12,128 nucleotides of DNA from Candidatus Parcubacteria bacterium. GTDB taxonomy: Bacteria > Patescibacteriota > Minisyncoccia > Phycocordibacterales > SBAW01. Shown here piece by piece: positions 6,278 through 12,128 of this stretch. Below the pieces are notes generated by a model. It was not told the origin of the DNA, searched no databases, and was given only the letters and a program-made list of their open reading frames with translations. Positions within the stretch are counted from its first letter, which is position 1. The number at the start of each line of letters is the position of its first letter. The DNA lies in assembly GCA_014379165.1 (NCBI GenBank), contig JACMMG010000056.1:1-12128 (forward strand), in the 5' to 3' direction. Made by a program: the position numbers and the translations under genes.

Positions 6278-6822
6278 GATTGTGATGCAGACTCTTTTTC
6301 TTTGTAGGCCGCTTCAAGTTTTTCGAGCTCGTGCCGCATTGTGGCATATTCCGGAAGTTCAGTGAGCGAAGTAACTCCTAGCTGGGCAAGCAGATCAGTA
6401 GTGGGTTCATAGAGGAACGAACGCTCATCTTTGGGATTGGGAATTCTACGCAGAAGTCCGCGCATAGTAAGTGTGCGAAGAATTTGGGAAGAATTCACGC
6501 CTCGTATGAAATCTATTTCAGAGCGCGACAATGGGCCACGGTATAAAACTGCAGAAAGAACTTCAAGTCCAGCTCGGCCTATGTCGCGTGACATTTCTTC
6601 CTTACGTGCTTTTTCAATCGCCTGCGCTGCGCTGGCAGTAGCTCGTAATTCAAGAATTTTGCCGTCATCAACTATAACAATTCCGCCCTCCCCAGCTTCC
6701 CCTGCCGCAGCCTGGATTTCTTCCACGGATACTTCAAGCATTTCTGCAAGTTCCGCATGGGAAAGTGGACGGCCAAGGCCAAAGAGAAGCGCTTCGATTT
6801 TGTTCTTTAAATCGTTATTCAT
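6274..6822 (-). CDS. scpB: Segregation and condensation protein B
   Basis: ScpB dimerises and binds ScpA-SMC as the kite subunit of the bacterial condensin that organises and separates chromosomes. The 182-residue protein has two winged-helix domains. The N-terminal one, LKNKIEALLFGLGRPLSHAELAEML (residues 5-29), is typical. The second holds the family signature at 84-126, reading AGLEVLSAVLYRGPLSR and then SEIDFIRGVNSSQILRTL. I start at ATG 6822 (MNNDLKNKIEALL); the open frame extends 15 codons further into scpA but that extension does not resemble the family. The start lies inside the last codons of scpA (8-nt overlap) with no Shine-Dalgarno, implying translational coupling. The stop overlaps the next gene as ATGA. 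Confidence 0.93.
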   Translation of the reverse strand: MNNDLKNKIEALLFGLGRPLSHAELAEMLEVSVEEIQAAAGEAGEGGIVIVDDGKILELRATASAAQAIEKARKEEMSRDIGRAGLEVLSAVLYRGPLSRSEIDFIRGVNSSQILRTLTMRGLLRRIPNPKDERSFLYEPTTDLLAQLGVTSLTELPEYATMRHELEKLEAAYKEKESASQS

Positions 6823-7537
6823 AAGAAGGAGTAGAGACAGAATCTGACTCGAGGGTAATATCCCCAAAGTCGTCTGTCTGGGAAGCTTTAATTATACCTT
6901 GCTTCACAAGCTCAAGAAGTGCGAGAAAACTCACGATTACTTCTGGCCGTGCGCGTTGCCCCAAGCCAGAAAATTCTTTAAACGAAAGTGTCATGGCACG
7001 CGCGACGCGCTGCGAAAGATGATCAATCATTTCTTCAAGTGATACGGTCTTTTTAACCTCGACCCTTGGAAGCGTTAGCGTCTGAGGAAAGCCTTCAATA
7101 AGCGTACGCGCGCTTCCTTGCAGGCTTTGAAGGCTGATAGCACTGTCCCAGACAAATAGAGGCTCCCTTTCCGGAAGAATGCCTTCATGGAGCATAGGAA
7201 GCGAGCGTGAAGCATGCAGGCCTTTGGCCCCTTCTTTAATGAGCGCAAAAAGCGCTAAGCGGTATTCCAACTCCTTAATATCGCGCTCTTCTTCCCCGGA
7301 AATTTCTAGGTTCGGCAAAAGCGAGCGGGATTTTATAAGAAGAAGGGTGGAAGCAAGCGCAATAAACTCCGCCGTTTCCCCTACCGGCATGCTACTCATA
7401 TTGTTTATGCGAGCAATATATTCGTCGGTGACGCTCGCAAGCGAAATATCATTAATAAGAAGTCTTCGCTTCTCGATAAGGTCGAGAAGGAGATCCAGAG
7501 GCCCTTCGTATATGGGGGTTTTGACCGTAATGGGCAT
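6815..7537 (-). CDS. scpA: Segregation and condensation protein A (kleisin)
   Basis: ScpA is the kleisin that bridges the SMC heads of condensin and holds the ScpB dimer. The 240-residue protein starts with the hallmark YEGPLDLLLDLIEKRRL (10-26), the N-terminal helical region that contacts the SMC neck. It continues with EFIALASTLLLIKSRSLLPN (57-76), and ends with a winged-helix segment, VSFLALLELVKQGIIKASQ at 202-220, that binds the SMC cap. It follows the M29 aminopeptidase gene by 18 nt and overlaps scpB by 8 nt. The ATG at 7537 is the only reasonable start and has only a weak purine stretch (AAAAGAA) in front of it. No smc gene is in the window. Confidence 0.94.
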   Translation of the reverse strand: MPITVKTPIYEGPLDLLLDLIEKRRLLINDISLASVTDEYIARINNMSSMPVGETAEFIALASTLLLIKSRSLLPNLEISGEEERDIKELEYRLALFALIKEGAKGLHASRSLPMLHEGILPEREPLFVWDSAISLQSLQGSARTLIEGFPQTLTLPRVEVKKTVSLEEMIDHLSQRVARAMTLSFKEFSGLGQRARPEVIVSFLALLELVKQGIIKASQTDDFGDITLESDSVSTPSYE

Positions 7538-7555
7538 TTCTTTTAAAGAGCGAGG

Positions 7556-8800
7556 TTATAAAACGAACTGGCCGTTGTCATATATGACCTTGGTCGTGCC
7601 GTTTTTAAGATGTGCCGTCACACGGCGGTTAGTGGTCGAAATAATATCCGTATGTACAGAAGAATCGTTGAAGCCCAGTTTCTGCGCTTCTTTTTCAGTA
7701 AGTTTTGAAGGGTTACCAGTGTAGGTGTCGCGATACGACATGCCGAGCGCCATATGCGTGTTGCCGTACGGGCCGCCCATGTTTTCGTCGTAGAGAGTCT
7801 CTGCCATGAATTTCGTAATGCGCGAATGTCTCTTGTCAGTAAGAGAATATTCTCCTAGCCTGTCGGCTCCTTGGGTGGCGATCATTTCCTTAAGGAGCTT
7901 TTCGTTTGTTTTTGCGCTCGACTTTATAACAATGCCGTTTTTAAACCAAAGCTGTATGCCGGTAATTTTGTTGCTATAGCGATACAGTGGCTGGTTGAAA
8001 CGCACCCAGCCGTCAGTTCCGTGCCAGTCCGGGCTTGTAAATATTTCAAAGCTAGGCATGTTGTACCCGCGACCAGCGAGCCATTTGCGTTTTTCACCAA
8101 GTGTAATTTTAAGATCAATGTCTGGACCTTTGATATGGAGGAACTTTGTTTTAGGCGTAAGTGCGTTAAGTTTTTGACGATATGTTTCTATCTCTTTATA
8201 TACCTGCTTCCACCTAGCTATTGGGTTGGGCAAATCAAGAAAGCACGCTTTGATTATCTGATCCCAGTATTCTTTTTCGCTAAGTCCCGCCTCACGAGCC
8301 ATGGCTGGTGTGCCATACATACCAATAGTCCATGTAAATTTACCCGCCCATTCTTTTTTATGGCGCCAATCCATGAACGGTTTCAGCGCCTTGCCGCGTT
8401 CCATGATTTTTTTAGGATTTACACCCTTCAATGCGTGCGGGTCGGCATCAGCAAGAATAAAAAGCGAATGATCGATTTGGTCTATAAGACCTTTGAGGTA
8501 TTTGCCAGGAAAGAATGTTATCTGTTCTGGCGAGGCGTGCTCGTAAAAATAACGGGTGAAGCTCTCTGCGCGGCGTTTGTCACCCTGTTCGTCATCCGGC
8601 GAGTAGTTAGAAATAACGTGCCCGCCAGCATCTACAATTGCGTTGCAAACGGCGTTAAAAAGAGGTTTTGCAGATTCACTTGAAGAAACACGCACCACAT
8701 CGCCCTTTTTTATTCCCTTGCCTCCATTGAGGGCAAAATTGACCAGTACACCTGCATATCGCCTAAGAATAACGTCGCTCGGAATATAAGGTTTTGCCAT
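7556..8800 (-). CDS. M29-family metallo-aminopeptidase
   Basis: A cytoplasmic two-metal aminopeptidase of the AmpS/PepS/AmpT family, which removes N-terminal residues from peptides. The 414-residue length is standard. The metal ligands known from the family can all be placed: Glu252 in NMPSFEIFTSP, Glu317 in GEYSL, His349 in NTHMALGMSY together with Tyr356, and His383 and Asp385 in VHTDII. The ENxxxH region is slightly longer than usual (DENMGGPYGNTH). The frame starts at ATG 8800; the sequence before it has no Shine-Dalgarno. It is the first gene of a run continuing through scpA to ftsW with gaps of 18 nt or less, driven by a strong promoter at 8883-8911 and a leader of about 75 nt containing an inverted repeat. 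Its role may be recycling imported peptides; this is inferred. Confidence 0.92.
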   Translation of the reverse strand: MAKPYIPSDVILRRYAGVLVNFALNGGKGIKKGDVVRVSSSESAKPLFNAVCNAIVDAGGHVISNYSPDDEQGDKRRAESFTRYFYEHASPEQITFFPGKYLKGLIDQIDHSLFILADADPHALKGVNPKKIMERGKALKPFMDWRHKKEWAGKFTWTIGMYGTPAMAREAGLSEKEYWDQIIKACFLDLPNPIARWKQVYKEIETYRQKLNALTPKTKFLHIKGPDIDLKITLGEKRKWLAGRGYNMPSFEIFTSPDWHGTDGWVRFNQPLYRYSNKITGIQLWFKNGIVIKSSAKTNEKLLKEMIATQGADRLGEYSLTDKRHSRITKFMAETLYDENMGGPYGNTHMALGMSYRDTYTGNPSKLTEKEAQKLGFNDSSVHTDIISTTNRRVTAHLKNGTTKVIYDNGQFVL

Positions 8801-8851
8801 AGTCTAGGAAGTGAGTGAAATAAAATTTATTTTAATTTCCGAACGAACGAC

Positions 8852-8874
8852 TATATAGTGCATAGCACTCTATA
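8852..8874. repeat. 23-bp inverted repeat at the 5' end of the M29-scpAB-mraY-ftsW transcript
   Basis: Arms TATA-T-AGTGC (8852-8861) and GCACT-C-TATA (8865-8874) pair at 9 of 10 positions around a 3-nt ATA loop. With the -10 ending at 8883 on the minus strand, transcription would start near 8876, so the structure begins at about +3. It could be an operator covering the start site, or an mRNA 5' stem-loop. Confidence 0.55.
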
Positions 8875-8882
8875 ATTGCCGC

Positions 8883-8911
8883 ATTATAGCCCGAAATAAG
8901 GACTTTTTCAA
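8883..8911 (-). promoter_or_regulatory. Strong promoter of the M29-scpAB-dac-mraY-ftsW operon
   Basis: On the minus strand TTGAAA (8906-8911), a 17-bp spacer and a perfect TATAAT (8883-8888). This is the closest match to the sigma-70-type consensus in the window. The spacer end TCGGGC and much of the upstream half are shared with the promoter at 10735-10763. Confidence 0.8.
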
Positions 8912-8929
8912 TAAGGGGTCAGGGGCGAA

Positions 8930-8951
8930 TCTTGCTTACTAACGAGCAAGA
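8930..8951 (-). other. Short hairpin across the stop codon of the downstream M14 gene
   Basis: TCTTGCT (8930-8936) and AGCAAGA (8945-8951) make a 7-bp stem with an 8-nt loop holding the TAG stop. No T-run follows on the minus strand, so it is not a standard rho-independent terminator. It may be a weak end signal for the M14 pair before the next promoter. Confidence 0.3.
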
Positions 8952-9817
8952 AAGAGGCCAAATAGTGCTTTAATGCCGGCGAGGTTTTGCTCCCACTCAA
9001 TTGTCTCGTGAGTTTTAAGCTCCACGGTTATTGCAGGGATGCCGAGCGAGGCAAGCCACCCTTCTGCATCCCCGGTAATTTCGTATGCATCAAATTTTTC
9101 AACTGCTTGATAGCCGGACGCGCGAGAATAGGCATTCATCATATCGAGCGTAGTTGGCAAAATGCCTGCGTCACATTCTGATGCGTATACGGCGTAAGCT
9201 TGGCTATGCCAAAAGACGACCGCATCCGGATGATTGTCTAAAACGAAATCTCGTAAAGCGCGAGCTTCGGGCTCAGAGAATGTTGATGACCCAGCACTTA
9301 CATTTTTGCTTCGCCAGGTGCTCTCTGGCTTCCATTTGCAGTCAAAATTGCGGTTTAAGTCCACGTCGTTTGCATTGAATCGTCCACCCTCAAGGGTCGC
9401 TACATTTGCAGACACATCAGCCTGGGTAAAACGCCCATCTTTGCCAACTACCATAAATAGACCATCAGGATTGAGGGAAGGAATTATAGAGACTGTTACA
9501 TCCCCCGGTAGGACGCTTGGATTTGCAGCGAGGTAATCAATAAACTGGTATGCCAGGAGCACGCTATTCCATTCATATCCCCCGTGCATGCCACCGACAA
9601 ACACGAGATGCTTCTCTCCGTGCCCGTAGGTGTATGCTTCGATCGTACGCCCTTGGACCGATGTGCCAATTATTTGTGTTTTTGCTTCGAGCTTTAAGTC
9701 TATTTGCTCCTGCACTGGCGCGGGCGTCTCTCTATAGAGATACAGTGCAGTAGCCCCACCCGCACCAAGCAGAACAAGAAGTGGTATGACAATTCGTTTT
9801 GTTTGGAAGAACCGCAT
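8939..9817 (-). CDS. Membrane-anchored M14 zinc carboxypeptidase, complete active site
   Basis: A 292-residue protein with an N-terminal membrane anchor (about 9-27) and an extracytoplasmic M14 carboxypeptidase domain. Key residues can be placed: zinc ligands His78 and Glu82 in GGMHGGYEWN, NPDG at 116-119, VDLNRNF at 152-158 supplying Asn155 and Arg156 for substrate carboxylate binding, third zinc ligand His204 in VFWHS, and catalytic Glu266 in AITVELKTHE. The first two ligands are spaced H-x3-E instead of the usual H-x2-E. Cys160 and Cys215 are shared with the neighbouring paralogue and could form a disulfide. The ATG shares one base with the upstream paralogue's stop (TAATG), so the two are translated together. 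It may trim peptidoglycan peptides or scavenge proteins; the sequence does not say which. Confidence 0.88.
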   Translation of the reverse strand: MRFFQTKRIVIPLLVLLGAGGATALYLYRETPAPVQEQIDLKLEAKTQIIGTSVQGRTIEAYTYGHGEKHLVFVGGMHGGYEWNSVLLAYQFIDYLAANPSVLPGDVTVSIIPSLNPDGLFMVVGKDGRFTQADVSANVATLEGGRFNANDVDLNRNFDCKWKPESTWRSKNVSAGSSTFSEPEARALRDFVLDNHPDAVVFWHSQAYAVYASECDAGILPTTLDMMNAYSRASGYQAVEKFDAYEITGDAEGWLASLGIPAITVELKTHETIEWEQNLAGIKALFGLFLAR

Positions 9818-10725
9818 TAGTCAGCGTAGTTCTCAAGAAGCGCCTCGATGCCTTTCCAATTTTTATCCCACTCAACGTCAGTATGGTTAGAAAGGAGAAC
9901 GCTGATGGCGGGAATATTGTTTTTGGCTATCCAATTCACCATATCTCCCGTTGTCTCGTAAAAGTCAAAATCTTCGTAGGCTTTATAACCGGAAGCATCC
10001 GCATATATGTTAGTGATAGTACGTGTCTCAGACAATACGCCGTTGCGACAATTAGACGCGAACACTCCTCCCGCAGCACTATACCAGGCTATAACCGCGC
10101 TTGGCATATTCATTTCAATGTAGGTTTTGATCGCCTGACTTTCCGGCTCGGAGAAAGCATTATCTCCGCCGCTTACTTTGGTATTTTGCCACACGCCCGA
10201 GGCTTGCCACTCACAGTCAAAATTGCGGTTTAAATCCACGTTGTTGGCGTTAAAGCGACCCGGTATTGTCTCTCCTGATGAGGAAGGTACGTCAGAGAGT
10301 GAGAAGCGGCTAGTAGTACCAACTACAGTCTCAAGACCATCAGGGTTGAGGACCGGAATAACAGTAACAGTCACGTCTGAAGGGACAGCCTCAGGATGCT
10401 CCGCAAGGTAGTCAACAAGCTCGTAGGCTAAAAGGACGGTGTTCCAGGCGTATCCTCCGTGAATGCCGCCAATAAACAATAATTCTGTATCTCCCTGCCC
10501 GTAATGATATGCAGTAATATTGCGTCCTTCTACGGACGTGCCAATGATCGATGTGGGCCCTCTTTCTTGCGTTGTGGTTGCTTTATCGTTAGTGCTCGAC
10601 TGGTTAGTGTTCGTGTTTTGAGGTTGATCTACTTTAGCGGAAAACCCTCCTGTGAGGAAATACGCGCCAACGCCAATAAGACCGATAAGAACAATGACTG
10701 TAACAATGGTGGGATATTTTGCCAT
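9817..10725 (-). CDS. Membrane-anchored M14-like paralogue with a degraded active site (probable pseudoenzyme)
   Basis: This 302-residue protein aligns along its whole length with the next gene. It has a membrane anchor at about 6-26, then a Ser/Thr/Asn/Gln-rich linker (about 33-54) and an M14 fold. Substrate-side elements remain: NPDG at 127-130, VDLNRNF at 163-169, and Cys171 and Cys226. The catalytic set is broken: His89 is kept, but the Glu ligand is Ala93 (HGGYAWN), the third zinc ligand His is Tyr215 (IAWYS), and the catalytic Glu is Leu277 (ISVLLSNH). The frame is intact and well conserved, so it is not a pseudogene. It is probably a non-catalytic binding partner or regulator of its neighbour, which is inferred. 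It is first in a two-gene operon with a promoter ending 9 nt before its ATG. Confidence 0.85.
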   Translation of the reverse strand: MAKYPTIVTVIVLIGLIGVGAYFLTGGFSAKVDQPQNTNTNQSSTNDKATTTQERGPTSIIGTSVEGRNITAYHYGQGDTELLFIGGIHGGYAWNTVLLAYELVDYLAEHPEAVPSDVTVTVIPVLNPDGLETVVGTTSRFSLSDVPSSSGETIPGRFNANNVDLNRNFDCEWQASGVWQNTKVSGGDNAFSEPESQAIKTYIEMNMPSAVIAWYSAAGGVFASNCRNGVLSETRTITNIYADASGYKAYEDFDFYETTGDMVNWIAKNNIPAISVLLSNHTDVEWDKNWKGIEALLENYAD

Positions 10726-10734
10726 AATTCCCCC

Positions 10735-10763
10735 AGTATAGCCCGAGACAGGGCATTTTTAAA
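10735..10763 (-). promoter_or_regulatory. Promoter of the M14 paralogue pair
   Basis: On the minus strand TTTAAA (10758-10763), a 17-bp spacer ending TCGGGC, and TATACT (10735-10740). The -10 ends 9 nt before the ATG at 10725, so the leader is at most about 2 nt. The GGGGG between -10 and ATG would mostly not be in the RNA and cannot be relied on as a ribosome binding site. Confidence 0.65.
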
Positions 10764-10827
10764 GGTTCTGTCGTTGCTTAAGAAACTCCTATCGTACAGA
10801 TATTGTTGCAATACAGGTACCGCTCTT

Positions 10828-10834
10828 GAAAGGA
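10828..10834 (+). promoter_or_regulatory. Ribosome binding site deciding the start of the C39-like gene
   Basis: GAAAGGA lies 8 nt before ATG 10843. The open frame reaches back to 10504, but that part overlaps the opposite-strand M14-like gene and its promoter. This motif places the true start at 10843. A plus-strand promoter in 10741-10820 is not clear; TTGCTT (10774-10779) with an AT-rich stretch around 10795-10805 is the best guess. Confidence 0.6.
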
Positions 10835-10842
10835 CCATTCAT

Positions 10843-11496
10843 ATGGGCTACCACAGAATACTGGGAGGACTAAATCCGGAAGAGGCATTTGTCTGTCAAA
10901 TTTCGGATTCCACCCGACTTGAACAATGGGTCGCACAGTTGGCTTCGTTGCCGGTCACCGCCAAAGAGCAGCATTGGTGCGCTATGTGCTGTGTGCGCAG
11001 CTTGCTGATCGCTGATGGGCTCGATGCACCTTCGCTTGAGGAACTTTTCGACCGAGCCTGTGCAGCTGGAGTCTATCGGGAAGACGCGGAGATCGGGTGG
11101 CGGGGTGCATACCATCACGAACTTGCCGAGTTTGTTTCGACCCTTCATCCACAAGGAGCAAACGCCGTGCGGGGCATGTCCACTGTTCATAACGGACCAC
11201 GCGGATTCAGCTTGGGCCAATATATCGGGTTTGGGCACTACGTTCTCCTCTCAGTCCATCCTGATATTCGTTTGCGCTCCAACGAACCCGTTCCGGTCAA
11301 GCGAGGACACTTCGTGTTCATCTACGGTTTTCGCGTGATGAATGGAACGGAATACTTCGTCCTTCACAACCCCGCTGGGTTTGCCACCGAGAGTTCTCAA
11401 ATCGGAATGCTGGTCTCAAGCGAACGTCTCATACAAGTTTCCGACGGTGACGGGATCGTAGTCCTCAATCGCGGCGCACGTCCTCGCCTGTGGTGA
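10843..11496 (+). CDS. C39-like papain-fold protein, putative cysteine peptidase
   Basis: A 217-residue soluble protein resembling the C39-like group of papain-fold peptidases. Cys46 in EQHWCAMCCVRSLL would be the nucleophile (Cys49 or Cys50 are alternatives), His156 in KRGHFVFIYGF the base, and Asn176 in YFVLHNPAGF the third residue. The order Cys, then GH-V-hydrophobic-G, then a strand ending in an N/D-P-G turn is what the family shows. There is no signal peptide or membrane helix, and no ABC transporter or double-glycine leader peptide nearby, so it is not an obvious bacteriocin processor. It is a single plus-strand gene with its own ribosome binding site and terminator and with more G+C-rich codons than its neighbours. 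The enzymatic call is moderate: a papain-fold with another role is possible. Confidence 0.75.
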   Translation: MGYHRILGGLNPEEAFVCQISDSTRLEQWVAQLASLPVTAKEQHWCAMCCVRSLLIADGLDAPSLEELFDRACAAGVYREDAEIGWRGAYHHELAEFVSTLHPQGANAVRGMSTVHNGPRGFSLGQYIGFGHYVLLSVHPDIRLRSNEPVPVKRGHFVFIYGFRVMNGTEYFVLHNPAGFATESSQIGMLVSSERLIQVSDGDGIVVLNRGARPRLW

Positions 11497-11514
11497 GCAT
11501 CGAGAGTGATATGG

Positions 11515-11543
11515 GGTCGCTATCCACGCGACCTTATTTTTTT
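11515..11543 (+). terminator. Rho-independent terminator of the C39-like gene
   Basis: GGTCGC (11515-11520), a 7-nt loop and GCGACC (11528-11533) form a perfect 6-bp GC-rich stem, followed by a T-rich tail TTATTTTTTT to 11543. It starts 18 nt after the stop. The tail covers the stop codon of the convergent amine oxidase gene. Confidence 0.85.
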
Positions 11544-12128
11544 AAAATTGTTTGAGCCGCGGAGAGACCACTTGCGAGCGCCCCTTCTACCGTGGAGCTC
11601 GTCCAACTGGAATTAATTGCTTCTCCGGCAAAAAATAGTCTGCCATCGACGGGCATTAATAGTTCCTCAATCGCTTTTGTAGATTCAGGCGTGGGGTAAC
11701 TATACGCGCCTTTTGCATAAGGATCTTGGCTCCATCGTATGATTTTTGACGTTATCAATTCGTCTTGCAATTGTGCCATAGGCATTTTAAAAATATTTGA
11801 GAGTGACTGAAGTGCTATCTCTTCTATTTCTGCTTCAGTTTTTTCCGAAAGCTTTTCCGCTGTAGGACCGGCTTTCCAACCAGTCAGAGTTGCCCGATCT
11901 TCAGGGTATTGGGTCCACCAACTTGGGATCGTTTCATTTGAGAAGAGAAAGAAGAGTTTTTCAAAATTCTTTCCCTGTGCTTTTTTCCACCAAGCGTTAT
12001 GGAATCGCATTAAAATTTTAATTACCGAGCCGAATCCAATTTCCGATGCAGCTTTCAGTTTATCAGGAATGGGTGGTATAAAAGCAATAGTTTTTATAAG
12101 CGGCAAAGGCACGGTGACAATGGCTTCA
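11534..12128 (-). CDS. Flavin amine oxidase family protein, C-terminal part (cut by the window edge)
   Basis: Only about the last 197 residues are visible; the frame is open through the right edge, so the GTG at 12112 is not a real start. The residues read EAIVTVPLPLIKTIAFIPPI at the edge, matching the VTVPLGVL region of the monoamine oxidase family. Then come RWSQDPYAKGAYSYPTPES, the stretch that lines the active site, and near the C-terminus GRLFFAGEAINSS followed by TVEGALASGLSAAQTIL, the C-terminal FAD-binding motif. These are FAD-dependent oxidoreductases acting on amines, or related polyene and porphyrin oxidases; the substrate cannot be inferred from this portion. There is no C-terminal membrane tail. 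It converges with the C39-like gene, and its stop lies in that gene's terminator tail. Confidence 0.9.
   Translation of the reverse strand, partial: EAIVTVPLPLIKTIAFIPPIPDKLKAASEIGFGSVIKILMRFHNAWWKKAQGKNFEKLFFLFSNETIPSWWTQYPEDRATLTGWKAGPTAEKLSEKTEAEIEEIALQSLSNIFKMPMAQLQDELITSKIIRWSQDPYAKGAYSYPTPESTKAIEELLMPVDGRLFFAGEAINSSWTSSTVEGALASGLSAAQTILKK

Noticed and set aside
6823..6867. Longer start for scpB
   Set aside because: The additional 15 residues overlap scpA further and do not resemble ScpB; MNNDLKNKIEALL is the normal start.
7871..8683. Long plus-strand open frame of 270 codons
   Set aside because: It lies entirely opposite the M29 aminopeptidase, whose metal ligands and length fit the family. 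The plus-strand translation shows no domain and no ribosome binding site.
9817..10725. Calling the upstream M14 gene a pseudogene
   Set aside because: There is no frameshift or internal stop, the promoter is good, and non-catalytic conserved residues are retained; a pseudoenzyme fits better.
10504..10842. N-terminal extension of the C39-like gene
   Set aside because: It runs antisense through the M14-like gene's N-terminus and promoter. The GAAAGGA site and family-like start support ATG 10843.
12110..12112. GTG as the start of the amine oxidase
   Set aside because: The frame continues upstream to the window edge with family-like residues (EAIVTV), so the gene is only truncated by the window.
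1..12128. CRISPR array, insertion sequence or integrase-linked mobile element
   Set aside because: No regularly spaced repeats, transposase or integrase motifs, or terminal inverted repeats flanking the plus-strand genes were found by eye.

Overview
The window looks like a piece of a Candidate Phyla Radiation (Patescibacteria, most likely Parcubacteria-type) chromosome. This assignment is inferred from gene content and style, not from a marker gene. Genes are tightly packed, with ATGA and TAATG overlaps. scpA-scpB runs directly into peptidoglycan genes, and Shine-Dalgarno motifs are scarce on the main coding strand. TGA is used as a stop (scpB, mraY, the ArsR-like gene, the 10843 gene), so the TGA-recoding lineages (Gracilibacteria, SR1) are excluded.

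Nearly everything is on the minus strand. Reading in the direction of transcription, from high to low coordinates: the 3' part of a flavin amine oxidase (11534 to the right edge); a tandem pair of membrane-anchored M14 zinc-carboxypeptidase paralogues (10725 to 8939) under a promoter at 10735-10763; then one long probable operon, M29 aminopeptidase - scpA - scpB - D,D-carboxypeptidase - mraY - ftsW (8800 to 3210), under a strong promoter at 8883-8911; then murG, an ArsR-type winged-helix regulator and gltX (cut by the left edge), each with its own promoter-like sequence.

Two genes are on the plus strand, each a self-contained unit. The first, 2574-3086, is a four-helix membrane protein of unknown function with a consensus promoter, a strong ribosome binding site and a terminator; it sits between ftsW and murG. 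The second, 10843-11496, is a C39-like papain-fold protein with a ribosome binding site and a terminator. Both look more G+C-rich than their neighbours and look like later insertions.

The core theme is the cell envelope and division. MraY makes lipid I, MurG makes lipid II, FtsW polymerises glycan, the S11 enzyme trims stem peptides, and ScpAB supports condensin-based chromosome segregation. murC and murD are not in the cluster.

The observations most worth a second look are: (1) the upstream M14 paralogue has lost two of three zinc ligands and the catalytic glutamate, while its partner keeps all of them; (2) four minus-strand genes have a -10 element 7-9 nt before the start codon, implying leaderless mRNAs, whereas both plus-strand genes carry Shine-Dalgarno sequences; (3) a 30-bp imperfect direct repeat with a palindromic core lies inside and just after the ArsR-type gene; (4) two promoters share a 29-bp block at 22/29 positions; (5) MraY has Glu where the third catalytic Asp is expected. 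No RNA gene, CRISPR array, insertion sequence or origin was found, and no gene-free stretch exceeds 300 bases.
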